In this document: one piece after another, positions 23,371 to 35,400 of the stretch
Layout of the letters: each line of letters opens with the position of its first letter
Numbering within the stretch: the stretch's first letter is position 1
Source: Cristatella mucedo
Lineage: Eukaryota; Bryozoa; Phylactolaemata; Cristatellidae
Assembly: GCA_009760855.2 (NCBI GenBank)
Contig: WPIO01000073.1
Location: 1,291,501 to 1,355,500 of the forward strand
DNA length: 64,000 bases
Direction of reading: 5' to 3'
Program-made: the position numbers and the translations under genes
The notes under the pieces: generated by a model
Told to the model about the DNA's origin: nothing
Seen by the model: only the letters and a program-made list of their open reading frames with translations
Databases searched by the model: none

Positions 23371-24300
23371 CCTAACCGACTCACTTCGACACGTCCTGCA
23401 ACGCAGCGACGCATACAGTGAGACCGCACGGCCCTAACAACAGCAATCTTCCTAGAGGAAGGGCTAACGAGAGCTGGGTCGCGTTGACAGTCTACCGTTA
23501 CGAACGCAATAACGAAGCGGAAATTGCAGGGTAAACAACTCGCGGCAGCGGTCTCGGCTGAGGGGCGGGTGGCGCGTACTCTGAGAGTCGCCCAGTCGAG
23601 CACTCGTATCTTAAGGCGACACGAACCGCATAGCATGAACACCATAAGATGGAGACGGTGAGCAACTCCCCGCCGTTACGAGCGATCAGCGCAGGACGAA
23701 CGACGAACGGGGGCACGAAGGGAACCGAAGTTGGGTCACGTGCTACCAATCACCAGGTCATCGGGCGGGGGCGGGGAACCTCTGGCGCGCCCCCCCCCCC
23801 CCATTTCCGCGAGGTTATCAGCAACCCCGCCGACGTTCATTCGTACGCGCCTGCGCACGCTTGTCGGCGGCATGCGTTATGTAACCGGTGAGTGACAAGC
23901 GCGCCTGTGACTGATTGCTCATAATAAGCGCACTGGTGACTGGTGGTTGATCGCGGCACTTGTATGTCTTGTTCGTCTTCTATTTTGAACCGGTTCAAAA
24001 AATGCTCAAAGTAGTCGGACAAGAGTGCCCCGCCCACAATTTATGTTACTTTCGCTTTCGTTAACCTGGTGGCGAATCCGCGCCTCCGGGTGTCCATCGC
24101 TGACCACCAAGGTTGACCTCAGCATCTACCCGGGCAGGCAATTTCTTCAGGGGGAAACGCACAGTGACTGTCTCTCTGCGCTTAGCGAAATGCGGCCGTG
24201 GCACATTGTGCACGCAGCAGGGGCGTCCACTGCAACTTCTGACGAGCAAGGGCGTGGAGAGAGGACGAAGTGGTGGTAAAGCCATCATCAGTTTGGCTTA
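23371..24300 (-). promoter_or_regulatory. CpG-rich 5' flank of lipin (candidate promoter)
   Basis: The sequence upstream of the lipin ATG (and roughly 22,800 onward through exon 1) is clearly richer in C, G and CpG than the AT-rich surroundings, with runs such as a poly-C tract near 23,791-23,802. No TATA box stands out at a fixed distance. A CpG-rich promoter for lipin is inferred from position and composition only. No coding sequence was recognised on either strand here. Confidence 0.4.
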
Positions 24301-24563
24301 AAGGGCGTGGTCAGACTGCCCCGACCAAAATTACAGCCGTTAAAGGTTGACTTGTTGATGAAGAAAATACACCTCCTTATCCAATCTCCTCTACTTATTT
24401 AAGCCTTATAGTCAGGTCTGCTTGCATTCGGATTTTGCCGAATTTAACGAAATTAACTTATTTTCAGCGCCATGCCGACCCTTAAATTTGGCATCACACC
24501 AGACAGCGTATCAGACGAGTGAAATGACACTTTACTGAGCATGCACATAAAGCAGTAACTGGT

Positions 24564-24750
24564 TTAAACGGCGTAAAAGCATTTAAACTCTAAAGCGTTG
24601 GCCTGGCGATCAATCTGCTTCGCCAGGAAGATGCCCTCCAAAGCTAATGGTGTCAGATTGGTGCGGTAGTCGTCCATTTCCCACTTGACCACAGAGAAGT
24701 CCGACTCGACTGACGTAGTGTTGGCGAAAACGAATGCAAATCCGCAGCAG
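24564..24750 (-). mobile_element. hAT-like transposase C-terminal fragment
   Basis: Minus frame ANTTSVESDFSVVKWEMDDY, then RTNLTPLALEGIFLAKQ, stop TAA at 24564-24566. SVESDFSxxKWE...LSLEGI is typical of C-terminal dimerisation regions of hAT-type transposases. The upstream part (to ~24,905) is frameshifted. Family assignment is from memory of the motif only. Confidence 0.5.
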
Positions 24751-24916
24751 AACTGACGCCGGTGTTTTTATGAAGATCCAGGCGAAAGATGTTCAATGTC
24801 ATCCCAAGCAATATTGAAATCGTCGACTGGTTTCGCCTGGCAACAGCCGCCTCGATGGCATTGTTAGCCACAAGATGGCGAAGCCCCCTGTTCAACGGCC
24901 TCAATCATAGAAGAAG

Positions 24917-25245
24917 TCCAAAATTGGCTCTGCCGGCATATCTCCTGTTGAATAAGCTCGAAATCTAGGTGTCATGTTCCAAAGTGATCTCTCGCTAGAC
25001 GACCACATCAGTTCCACAGTCAAATCTGCCTACTTTCAGCTACATAACATTGCTAAAATTTGGGCTTGTTTAGATAAGGATACCACATCTAAGTTGGTCC
25101 ATGCATTCGTGACATCCCGTCTTGACTTCTGCAACTCATTGCTTACTGGCCTACCGGCATGTGCGACCAGGCGTATGCAGCTGATGCAAAACTCTGCAGC
25201 TAGGCTTGTCTGTCGTGAACGTCGCAGTTTCAATCTCATTGTTGA
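24917..25245 (+). mobile_element. LINE-A internal fragment
   Basis: Sense ORF2 piece: [50 protein letters not shown]; cut off at both ends. Confidence 0.85.
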
Positions 25246-25249
25246 GTAA

Positions 25250-25939
25250 ATGAGCTACTGCATTTATCAATGGCAAGATACGGTCTCGAAAGTTAGACTC
25301 GTATACAAAGGACCTATTTTCCTGCTATTAGGACCTTTTAAAAACGTTCTCTACCGCCCTAGCTACAGCAAGCCCGTGACTACACGGTGGGCGTAGCTTC
25401 GCGGGTGACTGGTGGAAAACCGAGAGAAGCCCTTGGGAAAACTGATAATGCAAACACAGCCTTTCGTCACTTTGACAGCGGAAAACCGGCACAAAACTGA
25501 AGGCGGGAAAAACCGACCGTGCCAACATGGCTTCATCTTCCTTCAACGGTCAAGCATGTTCTGGTTGGTATAAAGACACGGCTATGAAGGCGGAAACACG
25601 AATGTGAAGACCATCTTTCAGGCAGGGCCATATATAAGTAGTCCAACTACTACATGAAGACTTTTGAAAATAGTAGCCCCCGTGGTTCTCAAACTGTGCC
25701 AAAAGAAATACAGCGAGATTCTGGAGTAATTCGCTGTACACACAAGCACCACGTACACAACCGACGTCGTCAAAGCTTAAGTATACACATTCCGAGTCCC
25801 GCAACGGAAAATGCTGTCCCAGCTATTTTGGAGATACCTGAATTGTAATTTCTGGACTTTAGCTTGCTCATTTGACTAAATTTTGTGTATCTAGTTATTT
25901 TTAATCCGTTTGCCGAAGCCGAGGCAAAAGTACTCAAGA
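25250..25939. other. Intergenic, nothing recognised
   Basis: No repeat or coding motif recognised. Confidence 0.45.
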
Positions 25940-26335
25940 TATCGTGTGTCGACAGGAAAAACCAGGACGTAGCTGCCGCATCATACTGCTTCTATCCGAG
26001 TTTCACTGGCTCGCTACCAATCATCAAATCGACTTCAAGATCCTTTCTCCGCCTACAGGTCGCTTCATTCGCTTGCAAAGGCTTACCCATTCGAGCTGCT
26101 TGCTACGCGGCTGTTCTATAGCACCACCTGATACTTGACTTCTTGTAGTCTTGCTGTTCCTGGCACTAAATCAAAATCTGTGCATGTAAAAGCTTAGGTA
26201 AGCCTGATACTTGTGTGCTTTTGCATGATTTCTATGAGTGATATTGTGATTGCTACTCTCCCATCGAGTTTTAATGTGCCTGGATAGAGATTTAGTTCTC
26301 TTTGAGCACTATAAAAGAGACTATTAATAGTACAA
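25940..26335 (+). mobile_element. Decayed LINE fragment with 3' tail
   Basis: EFHWLATNHQIDFKILS parallels [17 protein letters not shown]. The 3' end shows ggatagagatttagttctct. Confidence 0.65.
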
Positions 26336-26412
26336 CCGATGAGTTGTCTGGGGGGCTGCTCAGGATTTATTAATAAGAGCTTCCATTCCCATTACATAAA
26401 ATGAAGTCTATT

Positions 26413-27000
26413 CAATAATAATAATAATAATAAATTTGATATATCACCCTCAGAGAACTCAATCTCTTTCTAAGGACTTAAAATGTGCTGCAAAGGAAGC
26501 CCAATCGACAGGTAAGTGGTAGCAAGCTCAAAAAAACAAGCATAACTTGGTTGGGGGTTACATACACAGGGTCAGCATGCAAATATGGTTAGTGGCAGCA
26601 TGCACAGTGTCCGAATTAGCACGTAAAGGACGATTCACGTGGAGCCACTAAATGCTGTCATACAAAGATGCGTTTTTAGTTTCTTTTTAGATGTGGTCAA
26701 GTCAGGGGATTTCGTGACACAATTCAGGATAGAGTTCCAGGCTTTGAGAGTATACGTACTATGTATGACACGGTCTCCAACGGAATTGAGGTTTGTACGA
26801 GGTGTAGGTGAACAATTACATTCCGAAAAGTGAGTGGTACGATGCTTAGCCTGGTGAGGGAGTAGATCTGAAAGAATGAATGAAGGTACCTAAAAGTGAG
26901 CGACCGAACCTTGAAGTCGATGTGTTGCTTGACTGGGAGCCAGTGCAGATCGGCGAGAAGTAGTGGGATGTGGCAACTTCGACGCTCGCGACAATTGAAT
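26413..27000 (-). mobile_element. LINE-A 3' part
   Basis: (AAT)n, hairpin tail, 3'UTR and the ORF2 C-terminus ([20 protein letters not shown]) in antisense with frameshifts; truncated near 27,000, where another (AAT)n block starts. Confidence 0.82.
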
Positions 27001-27129
27001 CCGTTTGGTTGGGCGTGCAATAATAATAATAATAATAATGCACTTGATAAATAGCGACTGCGTCTTCGTGCAAAGTGGACTTCGGATTTGTTGCGAATAG
27101 CTATAAGTTAATACATAAGATCAGACTAT

Positions 27130-28770
27130 GGCGTGCACTGCGATTGAATGTACCCATCCGAAAATGTGAAATTTGAAATTGACACTATAGACGATCAGCC
27201 ATCTCCTTAGCCACTCTCAGGTGGGTAGCTCCTTACCTAGTGATCCTTGTGACGATATAGCTTATCACTTCTCAAGCTTCTTTGTCAACAAGATAGACAA
27301 GATCAGGGGTCCATCCCTAAGATGGCAGGACCCCCTCCTGGAATCATCTCCCTCAATTCCATGCAGCACCTCAATATCTACATTCAATGAGGTCATTAAT
27401 GACCTCGTCCTGAAGTTCATATCCCAATCGAAGATGACAATTAATCCTCTGGACCCTATTCCTACTGCTATTCCCACTGTATTCCTTCTACGATGCCTAG
27501 ATCTTCTGCTTCCGTGCATAACTAATATTATAAATACGTCGATAGCCTCAGGTCCCGTCCCAGCACCTTTCAAAAAGGCTGTAGTCAGGCCACTACTCAA
27601 GAAAGCGACACTAGACAAAGAGAACTTCAGCAACTTTCGCTCAGTCTCCCTTCTACGTTCATATCAAAGTCACTGGAACGAGTCGTGGCAGACCAGCTGA
27701 ACTCATATATTGAAACTTCAAACCTTGCTAGTAAGTTCCAGTCTGGTATGAGAGCTAATCACTCCACAGAGTCGGCATTGCTTCGGTTGTATAACGACCT
27801 ACTTAGAAATAAAGACTTAGATTGAGTTTTTCTGCTTTTTTGCTCGATCTTTCGGCAGCTTTTGATACTATTGATCACCAAGTCCTTCTTGGGCGCTTCT
27901 CATCTCGCCTGGGCATCACTGGCACTGCAATGCAATGGTTCAGGTCCCGTCTCAGTGGGAGACTCCAAAGTATTGTGAATGGACAAAGATCATCAGTGGA
28001 ACCTCTGAAATATGGAGTACCTCGGGGTCCGTGCTAGGTCCGGTTCTTTTCACGGTTTATACTCACTCTCTTGATGATGTGATTGCCAGGCAAAATCTAG
28101 GCTTTCACTTCTATGCAGATGACACTCAGTTGTACCCTTGCTTTTATCCCTGCGAGCCCTACAGCACATCGAATTCTCTCACTCTCAACTCAATTGACGC
28201 ATGTTTAGATGGATTCCGCAAATGGATGGAAGCAAACTTTCATAAATTAAATGGTGATAAAATCAACTTACTAGATATTGGCAAACCAAGTGTGATTCGG
28301 AAATTGGAAAGGCCAACGCTCAAAATCGGCTCTGCCAGCATATCTCTAGTTGAATCTACACGAAATCTGGGTGTCATTTTTCAAAGCGACCTTTCATTAG
28401 ATGACCACATCGGCTCCACAATCAAGTCTGCCTACTTTCAGCTACATAACATTGTTAAAATTCGGACTTGTTTAGACAGGGATCACACATATGCAAATTT
28501 GCTCATGCATTTGTGACATCCCGTTTTGACTTCTGTAACTTACTGCTTGCTTAATTTTTTGGCTCCAGCATACCTATCAGATCGGCACGGGCTAAGCTTC
28601 GTACCATCTGCTTTTCGGAAGCTAATTGCTTACCTATACCTCGCACGAACCACAAATTCCTTGGAGAATATGCATTTAGTTCGTAAGCTTCCAAAGCCTG
28701 AAACTCACTCCCAACATGCGTCTCGACATCTCCTGAATTGATCACATTTAAAAAGAAACTGTCGAATTGA
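27130..28770 (+). mobile_element. LINE-A, RT-bearing copy, decayed
   Basis: Sense frames: [39 protein letters not shown] (27221-27700), [19 protein letters not shown] (27822-28037), [13 protein letters not shown] (27935-28516), then a shortened C-terminus. Several frameshifts and an internal deletion near 28,550. Confidence 0.88.
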
Positions 28771-28964
28771 AAATTAAGTGAGTTAACTCGGGGTGTGGTG
28801 GACTGTTGTCGGTTTACGGTGGATTGGGTCAGAGCTGTACAATGTGAGAGGTGGGTAGTAACTAGCATAAATCGTGCGTGCACTAGAATAATTTTGATTA
28901 ATATGCAAATAAAATGTTATGTGACTCGGTCCGAAACTCCAAGGTGCAGAAGGTGCAGAGTATG

Positions 28965-29169
28965 AAAGAGTTAGAAGTGTAAGGCAGGAGATTTTTTTAT
29001 AGTGAGCTCAAAGCCTAAGCGGCATTTGGTACGAATGTAGTAGCCAAAAACTTCTTCTCACGCGGCAAACAGAAAGCGAGAAGCGTAGCAGAATCAGGAG
29101 ATCTGTATATTCAGCAAATGTAAAGCGCCTAGGAAGATATTGAGTTCTCTGAGGGCGCTTTATCAAGTG

Positions 29170-29213
<44 letters not shown>

Positions 29214-29755
29214 GAAGTGAGTAGCATGGAAGTAACACTTCAGTACGGCTGGAAAGAATGTGCCACAATCGGCAGCAGAAGAATATATGTGGTTTCGTAA
29301 GAATTTTGGAAATGAGTTCTACTTTCTATTTCCTGCAGATTACAAGGTTCTGTCACTAATGGTCTCTAAGTGACGGAATATATAACAGATAATTAGTTTC
29401 CCTGGATGAACTTTTGTATTCACACTCTACTCGAAGAGAACTCCGCCAAGCCTGGACGTCGGCCGAGCGGGAACGCGTCAAAACCTCGAAACGTTGTAAC
29501 GCTACAGTGAAATTCCCCATCCTCTGATATCCCCTCCCAGTCCTCCAAGGTAGATCAACTAATCGGTGCCGAAGTCTTGGCCCACATTACTCGCCGCCGA
29601 GCAGGCTGGCTGAGCACTAAACCACTCCGTCCGTGCGACAGCTGAAATAACAATAAAGAACCTGAGGGCACAAGAAAGCTTAAACTGGTGTAGCAGTTCA
29701 GCTAGGTACGAAGGAGCCATGCCACGGTGGGCCTTTGCACTGTTAAATGCAATAA
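28965..29755 (-). mobile_element. LINE-B 3' part, interrupted
   Basis: Antisense tail cctaagcggcatttggtacg, continuing after 29,214 with gagtagcatggaagtaacac and at 29,685-29,750 with the cagctaggtacgaaggagcc segment. A LINE-A tail interrupts it at 29,113-29,213. Confidence 0.72.
29113..29213 (+). mobile_element. LINE-A 3' tail with (ATT)n, nested
   Basis: gcaaatgtaaagcgcctagg, gagttctctgagggcgcttt and about 14 ATT units, lying within LINE-B sequence and opposite to it. Confidence 0.8.
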
Positions 29756-29859
29756 GAATTGGCGCCTCGCACAGTGGATTTCCGGCGACTTAACGGCAGG
29801 CTGTAGTGAATTGCCGTTCGGTCAGGGCCGTTACAATCAAGTGCTATGCATTTCCCGAG

Positions 29860-29950
29860 ATCTCTCTGATAGTTCTATTGTGTTTCTCGACAGCTCTTGA
29901 TATCATTGATCAGCCAATCATTTTGTTGCAGAAAGTGATTGCCGAAATTA
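29860..29950 (+). mobile_element. LINE RT motif fragment
   Basis: Frame VLLCFSTALDIIDQPIILLQ corresponds to the [17 protein letters not shown] block of LINE RTs; no flanking blocks are clear. Confidence 0.5.
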
Positions 29951-30644
29951 AATCAAATCTAAGAGTTTTGGCTGTCATCTGCCGGCACCTACTTAATATT
30001 TGGGAACGTTAACCGAACGGATTGGGGCAGCGATAGTGACCTAGCCATTGGCACACCAAAACCCCTAGTTTAGCTAGAAGCAATCTTAGCCTCTTCAACC
30101 GTGGGGACGAGTGGTTAAGCTTATGAGCTTCTAGCAACACCAGGACTACACTGGCTTTGACGAAAATGGAAAAGCATATTTCCCAATGCATACAAAGTGT
30201 CAGAATATCGAAATGGTTGAATATTGGACGAGTATCCGCTGGCCTGTGTTCAAGACATGCTTAATAGAGGTCCAACCTTTTTCGACAGTTCTTACTTTGC
30301 TGCCTACGTCAGCAGCAACTGTGCCGCCAACTGGAACTGTAGCTACGTCAGTGGCAACTTGTAGGAAGCATCGGATAATGGGTCTACTTTTTGGCTAAAA
30401 GTAACGGAAGTAATGGCTAATGACCAATCAGAACAATCGTTAAATGGCCTCTTTCTTTTGAGGTCAGTAAGGTAACGGCGTTGATCGAGGCTTACCAAGA
30501 CAGCCTAACTTTGTTATTCATTAGTTCGACTGCATTCACCTTCCTCTGGGGGAGCCCAGCCGGGGTTAACGCATATGAGCTAAGCATACGGCCAAGTTCG
30601 CACACGTGACAGGGAAGAGGGTGACGGCAAGCATGACTGGATAA
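29951..30644. other. Intergenic, nothing recognised
   Basis: Short ORFs only. Confidence 0.45.
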
Positions 30645-30785
30645 AATATATATTATTCATTTATATAGCGCCCCAAGAGAACTTAATCTCTATTCAGGCG
30701 CTTCACATATGCCTCGGGGCTCGAGCCCACGACCTCAGTCAGACCTTGGTCGGGGCGAGCACCTTAACCACTAGACCAAACCAGA
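30645..30785 (-). mobile_element. SINE-1
   Basis: Antisense: T/A-rich end, agcgccccaagagaacttaa tail, B-box complement ggctcgagccc, and A-box end accttaaccactagacc. Confidence 0.88.
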
Positions 30786-32318
30786 AAATCTAATCAGGTT
30801 TTTGAGAGTTTTACCTTTGAAAACTCTGGTCCACTAACTTGAGCTCAGAGACGTTGCCATATGTTGCTCACTAAGTAGCTGATGAACTGCCAAGCTCTGC
30901 GTAAAGCTAAGCTGAGCTCTATGCCCCATTCATGTGAGCTATCTGACAGCTGACCTCTGCCGACAGTTGTTAAGTTTACAATTACACTGCTCTACCATTG
31001 ATTGCTTCCTTGCGTTGCTTTACCATTTAAAGCTCGTTCGGCTGTTCATATGATATTGCATCGAATTTTTCAAGCCCCAGTTGCATAAAACGTGAGCAAA
31101 TCGAAGTCAACAGTGCAAGGCATTGTTCGGCCGTACTGTTATGGTCAAGATGCCAGTGAATGAAGAGAAGCTAATTTATTGCTGGGAACTTCAACAGTCG
31201 GCTTCACACTGAACAATGTGCTTCAAACCGTTGCATAACTGACTGCGTTCCAAAAGCCCAGTACACTGCGAGTTCTCAATTCACTCGCCAAGGTTCTCAA
31301 AGCAATTCCAGAATGGTACATCGCGGCTCAATTAGAAGACACATCGGAGGACCCTCGAAAGATGACGATAACTAAACAGCAGCAAGCCAGTTGGCAACTT
31401 GTGAATTAGGGGTGAGAAATATATAGTTCGGCACATTAGTAGAATTGGCTAAAGCTCAAAGGACTAGCTCAAGCATGGCAGTGCTTCTCAAAACAGCTCC
31501 AACACGAAATGGGGGTCACCATTTATTCAAACATCCGACCATCATTACGAACAGTAGCGTTATCACACAATACATGCAAACAGGATGTGAGAAAAATAAT
31601 AAAAGCACAGCAGAAAAAGCAACGAACGACAAGCTAGTGCAAGCCCAGTTGCAATATGAGGCTTTGTAAGAAGATCTGTTCATCTGGAATTTGATTCATT
31701 CTCAGCAGACAAGTCGACTACCCTGACAAATGTTAGGAAGCACCAGCACGGGATATCAGGTCAGATGACAAGAATGAAAGGATCAGCTGCACTGACACAA
31801 TCAGAGAATCATTTCGAAAAGCCCCCACATTATCAATCGGCGCTACAACTTTAGTATGACATAAAAATACTCAGCTCTACTTGGAGGTTGACTGAATGGC
31901 AGCATGCACCATTGGGGAGCATTATGTCACAGTGAACATCTCATACTGGCAAAATAAGGCAGAAAACAGCAAGTCGCCATATGCGACATAACTATTGGCT
32001 GCATAAGTTAGCACAGTCAACATAAATGCCGAGGCCAACCATCACTTGGGCTGAGCACTGGTTCACATGCACGAAACGCAGAAAATGGCTATTGACGATG
32101 CCGGCTGCATGACCTAACTAAATACGCCTACTTTCACATACAGCTGCTTATACCGGTTGCAAGTGCAGTTTGTCCCTCCACTTCGATCGCTTGATGGTGC
32201 AGCAAAGTCACGATCATGCTGTTCAGACCAACCAGCAGTCTGACCACTAGCCACCAGCACTGCCATCATACATCTACTATGATATGCAATCTAGATGTCT
32301 GTATCAGCAGGGGGGCAG
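30786..32318. other. Downstream flank / 3'UTR of RagC/D
   Basis: Only the part next to the stop codon is likely transcribed with RagC/D; a minus-strand AATAAA lies near 31,522-31,527. No other gene recognised. Confidence 0.4.
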
Positions 32319-32452
32319 TCACGACGGAGCCATAGCAGCTTGGAGGGATGGTAACAGACCGGTCTGGGATGAGGCTTTGCTTGCCTGTTGCTTCAACTCG
32401 AATACATCTTGGATTGCTTTCCGAAAGCAGTGGAAGTTGTAATTAATGAGAC
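32319..32452 (-). CDS. RRAGC: RagC/D last exon with stop
   Basis: After ccttgcag (phase 1) it reads [20 protein letters not shown], then [20 protein letters not shown] and stop TGA at 32319-32321. The tail after VFEL is not conserved, as expected for the family. A possible AATAAA on the minus strand lies near 31,522-31,527, about 0.8 kb downstream. Confidence 0.94.
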
Positions 32453-35400
32453 CTGCAAGGAAGAAGAAATTGCTACCATGAAGCAGATTACACGACACAT
32501 GATTACATGAGTTTCATGAACGAATAACAAAAATCGACAGAGGGTCCGATTATCATAGGTGGCCGACTTGAGGTCACCTACATTATGCAAGTCACTACTG
32601 AGTTATAGCAAGCCTGGTAGCATGCATGTGCTACAGCACGACCAGCAAGGAACTAGGACCCGCATTCCCAGTCGGTGGGCTAGTATGGTAGAGACGGTGG
32701 AGTTGATCGGTTGGGTTCTCTTTCTTGTTCCTGGCTCTACTGGCGGTTCTCTGTGACCGGATCACCACAACCTGATAACCAGTTTTAACAGCATAAACTT
32801 AAAATATTTTTTTTAACTGGACCATTTAATCCAAGATTTCCGAATCAATTCCTACTCACTTAGGATCGTGAAGTGACACTTTCTGCCATCATAATCATTT
32901 TGTTAGCAATGATTCTACTTTTGTTCCTTCATAAGTTAAATAGGCTTGTTGAAACGTAAAGCACCTGATGCCACTCTAGCATCCCATAATCATTCCAAAA
33001 TCTTGGCAAACCACATTAAAAACAATGCTATAATCAGCCTTGAAACTAACCTTGCTTCTCGAAGCTTTCTTCACGAAGGATGCACACGAGTGCAAGATAT
33101 CTGTTGACTTCGCGAAGATAAAGAATGGTGCCATTGTTTAATCGGATCGTTGACGAGGACTCCTGGTCGAACGCAGTAGCTTCATTGTCCTCTCGTGCCC
33201 TAAAGAAGATGAGACCAGCTACAAGCAATATCTGGAGCCACTCATCGGCCACACAAACAAACAGGTCTGCCTCTGTATAGTAAATGGCAGCGGCAGCAGC
33301 TAGAAGCACAAGCAAGCATATTGCAGCTGCTACTAACCCATATATACACGATACATCTATAACCACGTCGATCATGTCACAGCACAGCTCATAAGACTGC
33401 ATATCCACAGGAGACCCGTCGGTTGCTATATAGATTTTGCTGACTACGTCAAATAAGTAGGCCTTTTCTATTCCAGAGTTCTACAAAATAAGTTATGCTC
33501 CACGCTAATGTAACAAAAAACAGGTAGGGCTGAAAATTTGACATACATTTGAAACCACCGATTACAGAAATTCCACATGATATACAATATAGCATCTAAA
33601 ATAATTCACAAATACCGTATGTTCGAAGGAGATACATGACCGATCAACCAGGTGGCTGTGTTCATCGCCTAGTGTAGAGGCGAAGAATTTCTCAGCACCT
33701 TGGCCATTACTGAGATCCAGTCAATACCAGAGAGAGTTAGAGATGACAAGTAAGATCTTGAGCTAGTCATAACTGCAACTAGACTATAATTCTGGATAAG
33801 GATCGAGTTAAAGACAAGCCGTGAGGGTGGTGTGCAGATGAAAACATCAGGCGGTTGCTCAAGAGGACACATAAAGTACAAGCACTTACTGATGGTCAGA
33901 CTATGCCCCCAATTAAAGAGTGCCAGCTTAATTAATCCAGGAATATGTGCAGGTTTCCTGAGGAGTTCAGCTTAATCATCATTTAGTTGAAAGAAAACTG
34001 CCAAAAACCAGGCCTTTTTGCAACGCATGCGTTCTGAGGGCTTGAATGATAAGCTCAGCTGGGTGTAATCGGCTCAGAGGTGACAGCCAATGCCATAAGC
34101 CGATTGCCTTAGGTGCTGTCTAATTGGACAATAGCAAATTGAGAATAGGCTTGGCTCGTTAAACTCTACAGGAGACGAATCGGCAACATGAAACCTGGAT
34201 TGCAACATACGTCTCGCCACACACGTCGCATTTCACGATCCAGATCATGAGTTCGAGCCCTTCAGTAAGCAATCCTTTATGGCCCACTGGAATCGGCAGT
34301 GACAGATGCTAAGGTTCTTATGCAGCTATATAAATGGAGTTGTTAAATCAGCTAACCTTTACTTTTTTAATTTACAATACGTACTGGACATCATGGTCGG
34401 ATTGATATGACTCTAACCTTACAAGCGCCTAAACACGACCAATCATTGCATTCAATCGCCCTTCCAAATTTTTTTGATCAATGGTATCGACAACTGCTGA
34501 CAGATCCAGAATGATTAAGATAGTGACACTAAATCCATCACGGCTACTTTAGATGTGATAAGCTGAATAGGAATAGAGTTTCAGAAAAATGATATCCAAA
34601 TCCTAATTGCAATTTTCTTGGTAAGCTGTTCTGGTCAATGTTTAACGAGCTATATAACAAGTATGCTTTTGTAAAAAGTGAAGAATGGAGACTGAGCAGT
34701 AATTACTCAGAATCCTAGAATCCAAACTCAGCTTTTGAAATAATGGTCAAACGATGACCAATTTAATTTTTTCTAGAACAATCCTTTTATTGAGTGAAGC
34801 ATTGGAAGACTGGGAAGTCCAAATCCGATGCTTTAAGTACTAATTAATATACGGCAGACATGGAGGTTTTAGAACAATACCTTTATCGAGTGTAGCATTA
34901 AACAACATGGCTGGGCAATGTTTTAACAATGACGACAAAATACATATTGTATGAGGTTGTAGGTGAGAAGCCCTTTTAACTGGCCCCCAATTAGTATATT
35001 CTTGAGAAATTTGTTCACGAGATTACATGCTGGGCGATTCAACAATTAAAGCAGGCAGAGTTAATAATAATAAAAACAGCTCTTCATAGCGTCATCAGAG
35101 TACTTAATATCGTTCTAGGCATTTTACATACGGTGTAAAGGAAGCATGGTCAAATGATTACTGGTAACAGGAATAGTGTTCCATGTAAATATGGTTAGTG
35201 GTAACATGCAACAGGTGCGTTTGAGCTTCTTTTAAAAATGCCATCAAGCCTGGGTATATCTTGACATCAGTCGGGAGGGAGGCCCAGGCTTTGAAAGCAT
35301 ACGGCTTAGCAGCACGGTCTCCAAAGAATTTGAGGTTGGTTAGAGCCACAGCCAAACGAGGTGGCATAAAAGAAGGACAAAGGAGGGACGACAAGATGCA

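Noticed and set aside
33046-33408. Reading the RagC/D segment as one uninterrupted exon
   Set aside because: The internal hydrophobic stretch is absent from the family and is bounded by GT and AG in matching phase; treated as an intron, with retention raised only as a possibility.
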